64,000 nucleotides of DNA from Bacteroidales bacterium (GCA_016938235.1 JAFGVA010000198.1:1-64000), one strand, 5' to 3'; shown: positions 21,766-32,145, counted from the first letter of the stretch. Notes: a model not told the origin generated them from the sequence alone. A program made the numbers and translations.

Positions 21766-21819
21766 ACTTTCTTTTTTAACAGCTCTTAACCCGAAAATAA
21801 ATTTTTAGCTGCAGAAAAC

Positions 21820-23745
21820 ATGAAAAACAGATATTTTAACCTTCTTATCTTCATATTTACCATCTCTTACAGCCCTCTCTATTCGCAAATTATTGAACTT
21901 TCCTCACCAAATGAAAACATAAAAGTTTCAGTAAATAAACCAACTAATACCGATACAGGTAAATGGTTTTTAAAGGCCGACTATTTAAACAATGGTAAAA
22001 GCTATACTGTTTTACCCCAGATCAATTTGGGGATTGTTCGCAGCGACCAGGACTTCTCAAAGGAACTTAAACTACTTTCGGCAAGCAAGCCTATTCAAAT
22101 TAATGAACAATACAAGGTTTTGCACGGAAAGAAAACGCATTGCAGTAACTCCGCCAACGAACTAGTTATAGCTTTTGAAACTCCAAAAAAAGCTAAATTG
22201 AATCTTATATTAAGAGCATATAACGATGGCATAGCTTTTCGTTACGAATTCCCCGAAAAGCAAGGCGATTATGTTATTAATAATGAATTGACTTCCTATG
22301 TGATTCCTGATAGTGCTTCGCGTTGGCTGGAAAAATTCGATCTTTCGAATGAAGGCCTTTACCACAATATGAACGATGCCAGCGAACAACAAAACTGGTG
22401 TTACCCTGCACTTTTCAAAAACAAGGATAACCCCTGTTGGGTTCTTATTCACGAGGCCGATGTAAATCGCGATTATTGCGCTACAAAGCTTAGTAACTTC
22501 AATATAAATAATGAATACACAGTAACACTTCCGCATCCCGGGGAAGGGGAAGGAGAAGCCCTTCCAACAATTTCTCTGCCTTGGAAATCACCGTGGCGTG
22601 TAATTATCATGGGAAGCCTTGCCGATATAGTTGAATCAACATTGGTAAATGATGTTTCAACACCTTCCAAGGTAGCAAATACCGATTGGATAAAGCCCGG
22701 TAAAGCCTCATGGAATTATTGGTCTGACAACCACGGCACAAAAGATTATCAAACAGTTTGTGAATTTACCGATCTGGCTGCTGCAATGGATTGGTCATAC
22801 ACCCTACTCGATTGGGAATGGGATGCAATGGCAAATGGTGGCGATGTTGAAGATGCTGCAAAATATGCCCTTTCGAAAGGTGTAAAACCATTAATCTGGT
22901 ACAATTCAAGTATGTTTAAGTGGATTACTGCAACCCCGGTTGATCGTATGAAAACGCACGAAAACCGTGTTGAAGAATTTACCTGGTTAAAAAAGGTGGG
23001 CTTTGTTGGAGTTAAAATCGATTTCTTCCTGAGCGAAAAACAATACATGATCGATTATTACCTCGACATTCTTGAAGATGCCGCTGAATTTGAAATGATG
23101 GTGTATTTTCATGGCTGCCTTGTTCCCAGGGGTTGGGAGCGTACCTATCCGCACCTGATGACTTACGAGGGAGTTAGGGGAGCTGAATGGTACAACAATG
23201 GCCCTCAACTAACACCAACTGCACCCGAACATAATACTATATTACCCTTTACCAGAAACGTGGTTGGTTCAATGGATTACACCCCGGTAACTTTTACGAA
23301 TTCACAATTTCCGCACATTACCTCTTACGGGCACGAATTGGCTTTGAGTGTACTGTTTGAATCAGGCATTCAGCATATGGCCGATCGTCCTGAAGGTTAT
23401 TATGGTTTACCTGATGCTGCTAAAGAATTCCTTAAAAATGTTCCTGCTGCATGGGATAATACCAGGTTACTCGACGGCTATCCTGGAAAGGATATCATAA
23501 TGGCTCGTCAGAAAGAAGACCAATGGTTTATAGGAGGTATAAATGCTGAACCTCATGAAAAAACAAAGACATTAACATTCGGGTTTTTACCAAAAGCAAT
23601 AAAATATAAACTCACACTCATTACTGATGGTGTGCATGACAAAGCATTTAATGTTAACTATATAGTAATCGATAATTCATCAGAAATTGAAGTGAAAATG
23701 CTTCGAAGAGGTGGATTTGTTGCAAGCCTGAAACCTATTGAGTAA
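21820..23745 (+). CDS. GH97 alpha-glycosidase, retaining type (alpha-galactosidase-like)
   Basis: A 641-residue exported GH97 enzyme with signal peptide to ~22 (PLYSQ). An N-terminal beta-supersandwich (~23-290) precedes a TIM barrel (~295-540) and a C-terminal beta domain. The motif VGVKIDFF carries Asp401, the position of the nucleophile in retaining GH97 enzymes; inverting SusB-type enzymes lack this Asp. Glu456 lies 55 residues later (GVRGAEW), at the acid/base position. This points to an alpha-galactosidase or a related alpha-linked sugar rather than starch. Terminal galactose decorates complex xylans and xyloglucan, which fits the locus. A second GH97 is encoded at 28619-30556. A GEGEGEALP loop near residue 246 is unusually acidic. 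Confidence 0.88.
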   Translation: MKNRYFNLLIFIFTISYSPLYSQIIELSSPNENIKVSVNKPTNTDTGKWFLKADYLNNGKSYTVLPQINLGIVRSDQDFSKELKLLSASKPIQINEQYKVLHGKKTHCSNSANELVIAFETPKKAKLNLILRAYNDGIAFRYEFPEKQGDYVINNELTSYVIPDSASRWLEKFDLSNEGLYHNMNDASEQQNWCYPALFKNKDNPCWVLIHEADVNRDYCATKLSNFNINNEYTVTLPHPGEGEGEALPTISLPWKSPWRVIIMGSLADIVESTLVNDVSTPSKVANTDWIKPGKASWNYWSDNHGTKDYQTVCEFTDLAAAMDWSYTLLDWEWDAMANGGDVEDAAKYALSKGVKPLIWYNSSMFKWITATPVDRMKTHENRVEEFTWLKKVGFVGVKIDFFLSEKQYMIDYYLDILEDAAEFEMMVYFHGCLVPRGWERTYPHLMTYEGVRGAEWYNNGPQLTPTAPEHNTILPFTRNVVGSMDYTPVTFTNSQFPHITSYGHELALSVLFESGIQHMADRPEGYYGLPDAAKEFLKNVPAAWDNTRLLDGYPGKDIIMARQKEDQWFIGGINAEPHEKTKTLTFGFLPKAIKYKLTLITDGVHDKAFNVNYIVIDNSSEIEVKMLRRGGFVASLKPIE

Positions 23746-23776
23746 ACTTATTGGTTAAAACTGAAAAAAAAGCATT

Positions 23777-26176
23777 ATGATAACAAAACACCTTCTTACA
23801 TTAATTTTACTGGTAACCCTTATAACCTATTCAACTCTTGCGCAGACCTATCAGAAAACAGAAACAGGCATAACAACTATAATCAACCAAACTGAGGTTG
23901 AAATTCAGCTTTACGATGCATCAACAGTGCGTGTTTTAAAATGGCCAGCAGGAAAGTCTTTCATTAAGGAAAGCCTTTCGGTGATAAGCAATCCGCAGAA
24001 AACAAGTTTTACTGTAAAAGAAACCGAAGGAAAAATTGAACTTAAAACTGAAGATCTTAGTGCCAAAATAAACCTTGAAAATGGGACGATCGAATTTCAT
24101 ACACTTCAGGGCGACCCTTTATTGAAGGAAAAAGAAGCCGGAACTGTATTCACCGGTTTTAACGATACCGGTAATCAAACCTATAGTGTTTCGCAATCTT
24201 ATATTTTAGATGCAGACGAAACCATTTATGGACTCGGAATTTTGCAGAACGGTAAAATGTCGCAAAGAAACCTTGAGATCCGAATGGTTCAAAACAACAC
24301 TCAGGATTTTTGTACTTTCTTTCAATCCGTCAAGGGCTATGGCTTATTTTGGGATAATTATAGCCCAACTACTTTTTCTGATAATCAACAACAAACAACC
24401 TTCAGCTCCGAAGTAGGCGATGGTATTGATTATTATTTTATGTATGGGGGTAATGCCGACGGTGTTATTGCCTGTATGCGAAACCTAACCGGACGTGCTC
24501 CCATGTTCCCATTATGGACTTATGGCTATTGGCAGAGCAAAGAACGCTACAAAAGCCAGGACGAAACCGTTGGAGTTGTTCAAAAATACCGTGAACTGGG
24601 CGTCCCTCTTGATGGTATAATACAGGACTGGCGATACTGGGGGAATAATTACCTGTGGAATGCTATGGAATTCCTGAATGAAGAATTCTATGATCCTCAA
24701 AAAATGATTGATGATGTTCATGGCATGAATGCCCATATGATAATATCAATCTGGAATTCTTTTGGCCCACATACAAAACAGTACCACGAACTAGACAGTA
24801 TAAATGCGTTGCTTGATTTTAAAACATGGCCCGAATCTGGTTCATTTAAATGGCCACCAAACCCCGATTACCCTTCAGGCGTAAGGGTTTACGATGCATA
24901 CAATCCGGTTGCGAGGGATATTTTCTGGAAATATCTGAATAAAGGAATTTTCTCACTGGGTATGGACGGATGGTGGATTGACTCATCAGAACCTGATCAT
25001 TTTCACCCAAAACCAGCCGATTTTGATAATCAAACCTATCTGGGATCATTCCGAAAAGTGCGGAATGCTTATCCATTAATGACTGTAGGCGGGGTATACG
25101 ACCATCAGCGAGAGTTGACATCAGACAAGCGTGTATTTATATTAACCCGATCGGCTTTTGCCGGACAACAGCGCTACGGGGCTAATACCTGGTCGGGCGA
25201 TGTAGTGGCATCTTGGGATGCGCTTCGCAAGCAGATTTCCGGAGGATTGAATTTTTCACTTTGCGGAATCCCTTTCTATAACAGCGATATTGGCGGGTTT
25301 TTCCTTTGGGACTTTAAAACCCCCTTACAAAATGACGATTACCGCGAATTGTATACACGCTGGATTCAGTTCGGCACCTTTTGCCCCATGATGCGTTCGC
25401 ATGGTGCAGATGCTCCCCGGGAAATATACCGGTTTGGTAAAAAAGGAGATGTAGTTTACGATGCCATTGACAAATACATCAATTTACGATACAGTCTTCT
25501 GCCTTATATCTATTCAACTTCGTGGGATGTCACCGCCAACCACTCAAGTATGATGCGGGCTTTGGTCATGGATTTTGCAGCAGATAAACAGGCGCTTGAT
25601 ATCGATGATGAATTTATATTTGGTAAATCTTTACTGGTTTGTCCGGTTACTGAATCCTTGTATCTTAAAGACGGGGAAGCAGATTTCAGCGAAGTAAAAT
25701 CCATAAAAGTTTATTTACCCGAAGGAAACGATTGGTTCGACTTCTGGACAGGTGAAAAATTAGCCGGCGGACAAACTGTAAACAAGGCCACACCAATTGA
25801 TATTATACCGCTTTATGTTAAAGCCGGAAGTATTATTCCAATAGGTCCTAAGGTGCAATTTGCCGAAGAAAAGAAATGGGACATGCTGGAGATACGTGTT
25901 TATGAAGGAGCCAATGGTGAATTTACTTTATACGAAGACGAAAACGATAATTATAATTATGAAAAAGGTATGTATTCAACCATTAAGTTTACATGGAATG
26001 ATGCAAAGCGAACACTGACAATTGACTCTATTCAGGGTTCTTTTCCGGGCATGCTAGGGGAACGCAATTTTAAGGTAGTAAAAATCGACGCACCAAAAGT
26101 CAACCACAAGCCTAATGCAGTAATATCAGAAAAAGAAATAAACTATAACGGAAAAAAAATTTCGATAACCCTTTAA
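23777..26176 (+). CDS. GH31 alpha-xylosidase/alpha-glucosidase
   Basis: A 799-residue exported GH31 enzyme with signal peptide to ~22 (STLAQ). The N-terminal beta-sandwich is followed by the catalytic barrel, which carries WQSKERYKSQDE, the nucleophile Asp402 in GWWIDSSEPD and the acid/base Asp in ANTWSGD. The WWIDSSEP form with an upstream YWQSKERY motif is typical of alpha-xylosidase-like and plant-wall-specific GH31s rather than intestinal-type alpha-glucosidases. It would remove alpha-xylosyl groups from xyloglucan fragments or from decorated xylan side chains. The C-terminal ~150 residues form the usual distal beta domains. It lies 31 bp after the first GH97 gene and 24 bp before the PHB-like esterase gene. 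Confidence 0.88.
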   Translation: MITKHLLTLILLVTLITYSTLAQTYQKTETGITTIINQTEVEIQLYDASTVRVLKWPAGKSFIKESLSVISNPQKTSFTVKETEGKIELKTEDLSAKINLENGTIEFHTLQGDPLLKEKEAGTVFTGFNDTGNQTYSVSQSYILDADETIYGLGILQNGKMSQRNLEIRMVQNNTQDFCTFFQSVKGYGLFWDNYSPTTFSDNQQQTTFSSEVGDGIDYYFMYGGNADGVIACMRNLTGRAPMFPLWTYGYWQSKERYKSQDETVGVVQKYRELGVPLDGIIQDWRYWGNNYLWNAMEFLNEEFYDPQKMIDDVHGMNAHMIISIWNSFGPHTKQYHELDSINALLDFKTWPESGSFKWPPNPDYPSGVRVYDAYNPVARDIFWKYLNKGIFSLGMDGWWIDSSEPDHFHPKPADFDNQTYLGSFRKVRNAYPLMTVGGVYDHQRELTSDKRVFILTRSAFAGQQRYGANTWSGDVVASWDALRKQISGGLNFSLCGIPFYNSDIGGFFLWDFKTPLQNDDYRELYTRWIQFGTFCPMMRSHGADAPREIYRFGKKGDVVYDAIDKYINLRYSLLPYIYSTSWDVTANHSSMMRALVMDFAADKQALDIDDEFIFGKSLLVCPVTESLYLKDGEADFSEVKSIKVYLPEGNDWFDFWTGEKLAGGQTVNKATPIDIIPLYVKAGSIIPIGPKVQFAEEKKWDMLEIRVYEGANGEFTLYEDENDNYNYEKGMYSTIKFTWNDAKRTLTIDSIQGSFPGMLGERNFKVVKIDAPKVNHKPNAVISEKEINYNGKKISITL

Positions 26177-26200
26177 ATAATAATCAACTAAAAACCAATT

Positions 26201-28591
26201 ATGAAACATTCATTTATTAGTTTAAAAACCTTAGTTTTATCACTGTGTCTCACCTTTCTTGCAACGGGTATTCAGGCACAAATCGAATCCCTTCAGGTTG
26301 GAACAACAACAAGAAATATGCTTGTTTATGCACCCTCTGATTTAGAGTTAAACAGACCACTGCTTATCTCCATGCATGGAATGAATCAGGACATAGCCTA
26401 TCAGCAAAACCAGACTCAATGGGAAGACGTTGCTGATGACAATAACTTCGTGGTTGTTTATCCTGCTGGTATAAACAATTCGTGGAATCTTTATGGCACA
26501 AGCGATATAGATTTCATCCTGGCTATTATTGATGAAATGTATGATCGATATGCTATTGATCGTGATCGTGTATATCTTTCAGGCTTCTCAATGGGGGGCA
26601 TGATGACCTATTATGCTGCCAACCACATTTCCGATAAAATTGCCGCATTTGCCCCGGTTAGTGGTTACCTTATGGGTGGACCAGACACATCCAATTCACG
26701 CCCTATTCCTATTATCCATACCCATGGCACCACTGACGATGTTGTTGCACATAGTGGAGTTCAACCCTGTCTTAATGCATGGATAGCCAAAAATAATTGC
26801 CCTGCTGATGCTGATACCACACAACCCTATCCGGAAGATAAACCAAACTCTAATGCAACAAAGTATCATTGGGGACCTGGTACCGATATGGTAGAAATTG
26901 TGTTTTTAAGTATTTCTGGGGTAGGTCACTGGCATTCGCTAAATAATAACGGAGTACACACCAGTAATGAAATATGGAACTTTTGTAAAAGATTCTCATT
27001 AGGCTTTGGTATTCCAAAATTCGAGTATGCATCGGTAACCGATGATAATTCGAAACAGATAAAACTGGTATTAAGTGTGCCTATACAAGAACAAGAAAAT
27101 TACAATGGGTTTACGGTAAAAGCAGATGATCAAACTTTATTAATTGATAGTGTAGTATATGCCGACACCAATTTGTTGACACTCTATTTAGCAAATAGTA
27201 TTCTTAAAGAAAATGATGTTACACTTTCATATAACGATGGTAATGTACTTTCAATTTATAACAAAGATCTTGAATTCTTTTCTGATACATTAGTTAACAA
27301 CCTGCTTTATGGCTCATCACCACGAATAACTGAACTGGTTACAAATGAAAATGGGGATACCCTGATGGCTAGATTCAATAAAAAAATGCAGCTCCCTGCT
27401 GACATTTCTTCAATAAGTCTAAAAGCAAATTATACCGAAGAAATAAACATCCCTATTCTTCTTTGTGATTTTTATAATGATGATTCAACCTTATTTGTTT
27501 TTCCCTTAGAAGACACTATTTATGCCGATTATGAGCTGTTATTGTCTTATACAGGCACGAATGTCGTTTCGGCTGATAATGGTGTTCTAAAAACATTCGC
27601 CGATGTTCCGGTAACAAATATCTCAACAGGTTTACCCGTACAAATTGTATCAGGAAAAATAGAATCTGGTGGCATTACTGTTGCCCTGGAATTTTCGAAA
27701 AAAATGTCAATGAAGGACGAACAACTCGAATACTTCACTCTAAGTGTTAACAACGAAACTGTTACCTTAAAAGATTTTGCTGTTTTCAATAATACGATAA
27801 GATTAACATTGTCTAATAACCTGCATTATGGAGATACCGCATCAATCAGTTACACCCCCGGCAATATTACTGCATTCGATAAAGGAGCTTTAGTGGAATT
27901 TAACAACTTTACAGTCGAAAACATGATAAGTGTTCCGATCTGGATGGAAGTGCCGGGTAAAATTCAAGCTGAAAATTACACTTTGCAATCGGGCATTCAA
28001 ACCGAAACAACAAGCGATGCAGAGGGTGGATTAAATGTGGGATGGACCGACACGGGTGACTGGCTGGATTATGCAATTGAAAACACTTCATCCGACACCT
28101 CATTTGGATTAACATTTCGTCTGGCCTCGTCAAACAGTGGAACCAGAATCAGCGTTTACCTTGACGAAGAACCGGTAAGTGAAGTGAAGGTTCCAAACAC
28201 TGGCGATTGGCAGGTATGGCAGTCTGTTGTTAATTATATTACAATCAAGCCGGGAAAACATTACCTGAAATTAGTAGCTAAAGTTGGTGGTTTTAATATT
28301 AATTACATTGACATCCAACAAGGCCAGACAGGCTTAACTAATATAAGTAATGGAACAATAAATATATATCCTAATCCGGCCAGCGATGCACTTGTTATTC
28401 AGTCAGAAAGCTTTCAGTTTAATAAAATCGAAATTATAAATATGATTGGCATTTGTGTTTACAATGAATCTTTAACAAAAGCATCCGAAGTCCATTTACC
28501 AATTACGCTGGCAAATGGAGCATATATTGTAAAAGTCAGCAATGAGAATCAATATTTTATGCAAAACGTAGTAGTTAACAACAACTATTAA
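26201..28591 (+). CDS. PHB-depolymerase-like esterase with SwmB-like repeats, CBM6 and T9SS sorting domain
   Basis: A 796-residue secreted multidomain esterase. After the signal peptide (to ~26, GIQAQ) an LpqC/PHB-depolymerase-type CE1 domain spans ~30-265, with SMHGMNQ, Ser130 in GFSMGG, an Asp in GTTDDVV and His in GVGHWHS. Three tandem ~100-residue repeats of SwmB/Ig-like type follow (~270-580), then a CBM6 (~585-705, IQAENYTLQSG to FNINYIDIQ) and a T9SS type A sorting domain (INIYPNPASD to the end). The sorting domain predicts export by the type IX system and release or attachment at the cell surface, so the enzyme should meet intact polysaccharide. A feruloyl or acetyl esterase role on xylan is likely. 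The three-repeat spacer is unusual. Confidence 0.87.
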   Translation: MKHSFISLKTLVLSLCLTFLATGIQAQIESLQVGTTTRNMLVYAPSDLELNRPLLISMHGMNQDIAYQQNQTQWEDVADDNNFVVVYPAGINNSWNLYGTSDIDFILAIIDEMYDRYAIDRDRVYLSGFSMGGMMTYYAANHISDKIAAFAPVSGYLMGGPDTSNSRPIPIIHTHGTTDDVVAHSGVQPCLNAWIAKNNCPADADTTQPYPEDKPNSNATKYHWGPGTDMVEIVFLSISGVGHWHSLNNNGVHTSNEIWNFCKRFSLGFGIPKFEYASVTDDNSKQIKLVLSVPIQEQENYNGFTVKADDQTLLIDSVVYADTNLLTLYLANSILKENDVTLSYNDGNVLSIYNKDLEFFSDTLVNNLLYGSSPRITELVTNENGDTLMARFNKKMQLPADISSISLKANYTEEINIPILLCDFYNDDSTLFVFPLEDTIYADYELLLSYTGTNVVSADNGVLKTFADVPVTNISTGLPVQIVSGKIESGGITVALEFSKKMSMKDEQLEYFTLSVNNETVTLKDFAVFNNTIRLTLSNNLHYGDTASISYTPGNITAFDKGALVEFNNFTVENMISVPIWMEVPGKIQAENYTLQSGIQTETTSDAEGGLNVGWTDTGDWLDYAIENTSSDTSFGLTFRLASSNSGTRISVYLDEEPVSEVKVPNTGDWQVWQSVVNYITIKPGKHYLKLVAKVGGFNINYIDIQQGQTGLTNISNGTINIYPNPASDALVIQSESFQFNKIEIINMIGICVYNESLTKASEVHLPITLANGAYIVKVSNENQYFMQNVVVNNNY

Positions 28592-28618
28592 TTATACCAT
28601 TGAAAATTAAATTATTCT

Positions 28619-30556
28619 ATGATGAAAAACCTAATTGTTATATTTAGCATACTAATCCCGACAGTAATAATTGCACAATATCCGGCAACAATTACCAGTC
28701 CCGATGGAAAACTAAGTGTAAATATTGTAGTTGAGGATGGAAAGCCGCTCTACAATGTTTCGTACAACGGAAAAACCATGCTCGAAAACTCCCCTCTTGG
28801 CTTAACCACTAACGAAGGGGACTTTAGCTCTGCTATGCGTTTTATTGAATCAACCTCTGGAGAGGTTGACAAACAATACTCGCAGGATAAGATCAAACAA
28901 TCTCTAATTCAATATAAAGCGAATACACTGCGCTGTACATTTGCTAATGCAAATGAAAAACAAATAGCTGTTCTGTTTCAGGTAAGCAACAACGATATTG
29001 CTTTTCGTTACGAGCTTCCAAAATGGGGTGAAACCATGGCTTGCGTTGTATTAAAAGAAACAACCGGATACAGATTTCCTTCATCTACCAGCTCCTTTCT
29101 ATCAAATATGATGGGATCTATGGTTGGTTTTGCGCGCACATCTCCCAGCTATGAGAGCGGTTACAGAGCCGATGCCCCTATTAACGAAAACTTATCTTCA
29201 GAGGGATATGTGTTCCCGGGTTTGTTTAAAGTTGGTGAGAATGGATGGGTATTGCTTTCCGAGACCGGAGTAAGAAGTCTTTATTGTGCTTCACATTTAA
29301 GCAAATACGAAAACGGGATTTTTACTGTTGAATATCCAAACCCTACTCAGAACAATGGTTTTGGTAGCAATGGTGCACAGATAGGCCTTCCGGGAATTAC
29401 ACCCTGGAGAACCATAACATTAGGCGAAACCCTGCAACCCATTGTAGAAACAACTATTTCCTGGGATGTTGTAGATCCGCTTTATGAACCATCGCAGACA
29501 TACAAATATGGGCGCAGTACCTGGAGTTGGATTGTCTGGCAGGACAACAGTATGAACTATGAGGATCAGGTAAAATATATCGATCTGGCTGCTGCCATGG
29601 GGTATGAATATATTTTAATTGATGCCTGGTGGGATACCCGTATTGGCTACGACCGTATGAAAGAACTTATTGCATATGCCGAATCAAAAGGAGTTGGTGT
29701 GTTTCTTTGGTATAATTCGAATGGTACCTTTAACGATGCATTTCAGGGTCCTATGCATAAAATGAATACCTCCATTGCCCGTAAGAAGGAAATGAAATGG
29801 CTTCATGATGCAGGAGTAAAAGGCTTAAAAGTTGATTTCCTTGCAGGTGACAAACAGGAAACCATGCGCCTCTATGAGGATATTCTTTCCGATGCCAATG
29901 ACTACGGCCTGATGATAATTTTCCATGGAACCACCCTTCCAAGGGGTTGGGAAAGAATGTTCCCCAACTTTGTAGGTGGTGAAGCTGTGCTTGCTTCCGA
30001 AATGCTGGTTTTCGTTCAGGATACCAGAGAGAAAGAAGCGTTTTATGCTTCCTTGCATCCATTTAGTCGAAATGCTGTTGCGTGCATGGAATTTGGCGGC
30101 GTATTTCTGAATAAATTTTTAAATAAAGGGAATACCGACGGACAAAAACGCTTAACTACGGATGCTTTTCAGTTGGCTACGGGAATACTGTTTCAAAACC
30201 CTGTCCAGATGTTTGCGCTTACACCTAATAACCTCACAGATGCTCCTGAATTGGCACTCAATTTTATGCGAGAAATCCCAACCACATGGGATGAAATACG
30301 CTATATCGATGGATATCCGGGAAAATATGCAATTATTGCACGGAAACACGGACAACAATGGTTTGTTGCCGGTATAAATGCCGAAAAAACAGCTAAAGAA
30401 TTAAATCTCAAGCTTCCAATGTTCGCTGGAAAAACTGTAACAATTTACAACGACAACCAGAAAAAAGAGATTTATAAAGAGTCTGTAACAGTTTCCGATA
30501 ATGGCGAAATATCTATTACCATTCAGTCTAACGGAGGCTTTGTAATTACAGACTAA
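28619..30556 (+). CDS. GH97 alpha-glycosidase, second retaining-type copy
   Basis: A 645-residue exported GH97 enzyme, signal peptide to ~20 (VIIAQ). The layout follows the first GH97, but sequence similarity is modest, so the pair is an old divergence. The nucleophile position is Asp406 in LKVDFLAGDKQ and the acid/base is Glu461 in VLASEM, again 55 residues apart, which marks the retaining branch. Other family blocks are YILIDAWWD, GVFLWYNSNG and FHGTTLPRGWERMFPN. Two GH97 enzymes of the same mechanism suggest two different alpha-linked decorations (alpha-galactose, or beta-L-arabinopyranose, which has related geometry). Two ATGs are adjacent at the start (28619 and 28622). A terminator-like hairpin follows 25 bp after the stop. 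Confidence 0.88.
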   Translation: MMKNLIVIFSILIPTVIIAQYPATITSPDGKLSVNIVVEDGKPLYNVSYNGKTMLENSPLGLTTNEGDFSSAMRFIESTSGEVDKQYSQDKIKQSLIQYKANTLRCTFANANEKQIAVLFQVSNNDIAFRYELPKWGETMACVVLKETTGYRFPSSTSSFLSNMMGSMVGFARTSPSYESGYRADAPINENLSSEGYVFPGLFKVGENGWVLLSETGVRSLYCASHLSKYENGIFTVEYPNPTQNNGFGSNGAQIGLPGITPWRTITLGETLQPIVETTISWDVVDPLYEPSQTYKYGRSTWSWIVWQDNSMNYEDQVKYIDLAAAMGYEYILIDAWWDTRIGYDRMKELIAYAESKGVGVFLWYNSNGTFNDAFQGPMHKMNTSIARKKEMKWLHDAGVKGLKVDFLAGDKQETMRLYEDILSDANDYGLMIIFHGTTLPRGWERMFPNFVGGEAVLASEMLVFVQDTREKEAFYASLHPFSRNAVACMEFGGVFLNKFLNKGNTDGQKRLTTDAFQLATGILFQNPVQMFALTPNNLTDAPELALNFMREIPTTWDEIRYIDGYPGKYAIIARKHGQQWFVAGINAEKTAKELNLKLPMFAGKTVTIYNDNQKKEIYKESVTVSDNGEISITIQSNGGFVITD

Positions 30557-30580
30557 CCCATTCATTTAACAATATTAAAG

Positions 30581-30611
30581 AACCGGGGATGAAGTAAAGC
30601 CATCCCCGGTT
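30581..30611 (+). terminator. Rho-independent-type hairpin after the second GH97 gene
   Basis: AACCGGGGATG (30581-30591) and CATCCCCGGTT (30601-30611) form a perfect 11-bp GC-rich stem with a 9-nt loop, followed by a short TTTT. It separates the GH97 gene from the next GH43 gene, which starts 76 bp later. It is the most GC-rich hairpin seen in the window. Confidence 0.7.
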
Positions 30612-30687
30612 TTCGGGGAGCGCAGTGCAGCTAAACTAAAGTAACTGCAAAATAGCAGGATTTTAACCTTAAACCGGATAAAAAAAC

Positions 30688-32085
30688 ATGAATATGAAAA
30701 CTAGTTATAAATATTTAACACGAACACTACTTCTGGTCAGCATTTTAACTCAAACTGCCACACTTAGAGCTCAGAACCCAATTGTGCAGACTTATTACAC
30801 GGCCGACCCTGCTCCTATGGTGCACGATGGTACTGCATATGTGTACACCTCGCACGATGAGGACTCAACTGTGAACAACTTTTTTACCATGTACGATTGG
30901 CGTTGCTATTCATCAACCGATATGGTAAACTGGACCGACCATGGAGCTGTTGCTTCGCTAAAAGATTTTAAATGGCACAACAAGTCTAATGGTGCATGGG
31001 CACCACAATGCATCGAACGAAACGGCAAGTTTTACCTATACGTGCCCATTCATGGAGAAGGCATTGCGGTGTTAGTATCCGATTCGCCAACTGGTCCGTT
31101 TATCGACCCAATTGGCAAACGCCTCATCGAAAGTGACCATATATGGCAGGATATTGACCCAACCGTTGCCATCAACGACAATGGACAAGCATATCTGTAT
31201 TGGGGAAATCCAGGTCTGTGGTATGTAAAATTGAACGATGATATGGTTACCTATGACCAGAGCATTGGCGAAAATGGAATTGTTTCAATCGATATGAATC
31301 CTGAAGCCTTTGGCAGCATAGAAGGTCGCGATGGCCAAAAGCGCGCTTCCTACACCGAAGGTCCCTGGTTTTATAAACGTGACAACTTGTATTACATGAT
31401 TTATGCAGCCAAAGGTATTCCCGAATATGTTGCCTATTCCACTGCGCCGACAGCTGAAGGTCCATGGACATACCGCGGAATAATTATGGAACGTGCCGAT
31501 AATTTAGCCTTTACTAACCACGCAGGCATTATAGACTTTATGGGAAAATCGTATTTCTTTTATCACGACCAGTCCTTGTCGAAAGGCGAAGGTTTTAAAC
31601 GCTCGGTGTGTGTTGAGCAGTTTAGTTACAATAAGGACGGTTCAATTCCACTTATTAAACCCACTAAAGAAGGTGTTCAGAAAAGTGTTGCCTTTTTAAA
31701 CCCCTATAACAGAGTTGAAGCTGAAACTATCGCCTGGAGCGAAGGTTTGAAAACAGCAGTAAACAAACAAACAGGTGTTTACCTGACTAAAATTGAAAAC
31801 GGCGATTATCTGATGGTGCGCAATGTTGATTTTGGTAAAGGTTGTAAAGAATTCGAAGCGGCTGTTGCATCGAATTCAAATGGTGGCAAAATTGAAATCA
31901 GATTGGACAATTCAGAAGGTGAAATGCTGGGAACGCTTGATGTTGAAAAAACAGGTGATTGGCAAAAATGGGCTGTTCAATCATGTAAAATTAAAAACAC
32001 AAAAGGTATTCACAATCTTTATTTTGTTTTTAAAGGCGACGAAGGTCTATTGTTCAATTTCGATTGGTGGAGTATAAAACCTTAA
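30688..32085 (+). CDS. GH43-CBM6 arabinoxylan-active glycosidase, copy A
   Basis: A 465-residue exported enzyme with a signal peptide to ~29 (LRAQ). The GH43 propeller (~33-335) has the base Asp in YTADPAPM, modulating Asp in DIDPTVAI and acid Glu in SYTEGPWF. A C-terminal CBM6 spans ~345-465 (NRVEAETIAWSEG to FDWWSIKP). This compact GH43-CBM6 layout resembles the group described as arabinoxylan arabinofuranohydrolases and subfamily-29-like enzymes. It is paralogous to the gene at 35856-37250: both start the mature protein with the YTADPAP motif and end with an FDWW motif. It follows the hairpin at 30581-30611 and so may begin a new transcript. Confidence 0.9.
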   Translation: MNMKTSYKYLTRTLLLVSILTQTATLRAQNPIVQTYYTADPAPMVHDGTAYVYTSHDEDSTVNNFFTMYDWRCYSSTDMVNWTDHGAVASLKDFKWHNKSNGAWAPQCIERNGKFYLYVPIHGEGIAVLVSDSPTGPFIDPIGKRLIESDHIWQDIDPTVAINDNGQAYLYWGNPGLWYVKLNDDMVTYDQSIGENGIVSIDMNPEAFGSIEGRDGQKRASYTEGPWFYKRDNLYYMIYAAKGIPEYVAYSTAPTAEGPWTYRGIIMERADNLAFTNHAGIIDFMGKSYFFYHDQSLSKGEGFKRSVCVEQFSYNKDGSIPLIKPTKEGVQKSVAFLNPYNRVEAETIAWSEGLKTAVNKQTGVYLTKIENGDYLMVRNVDFGKGCKEFEAAVASNSNGGKIEIRLDNSEGEMLGTLDVEKTGDWQKWAVQSCKIKNTKGIHNLYFVFKGDEGLLFNFDWWSIKP

Positions 32086-32145
32086 AACAGAATTTTATAT
32101 AAAGTACTATTTATTAACCCTTATAATCATCAAAAACAACTTATT

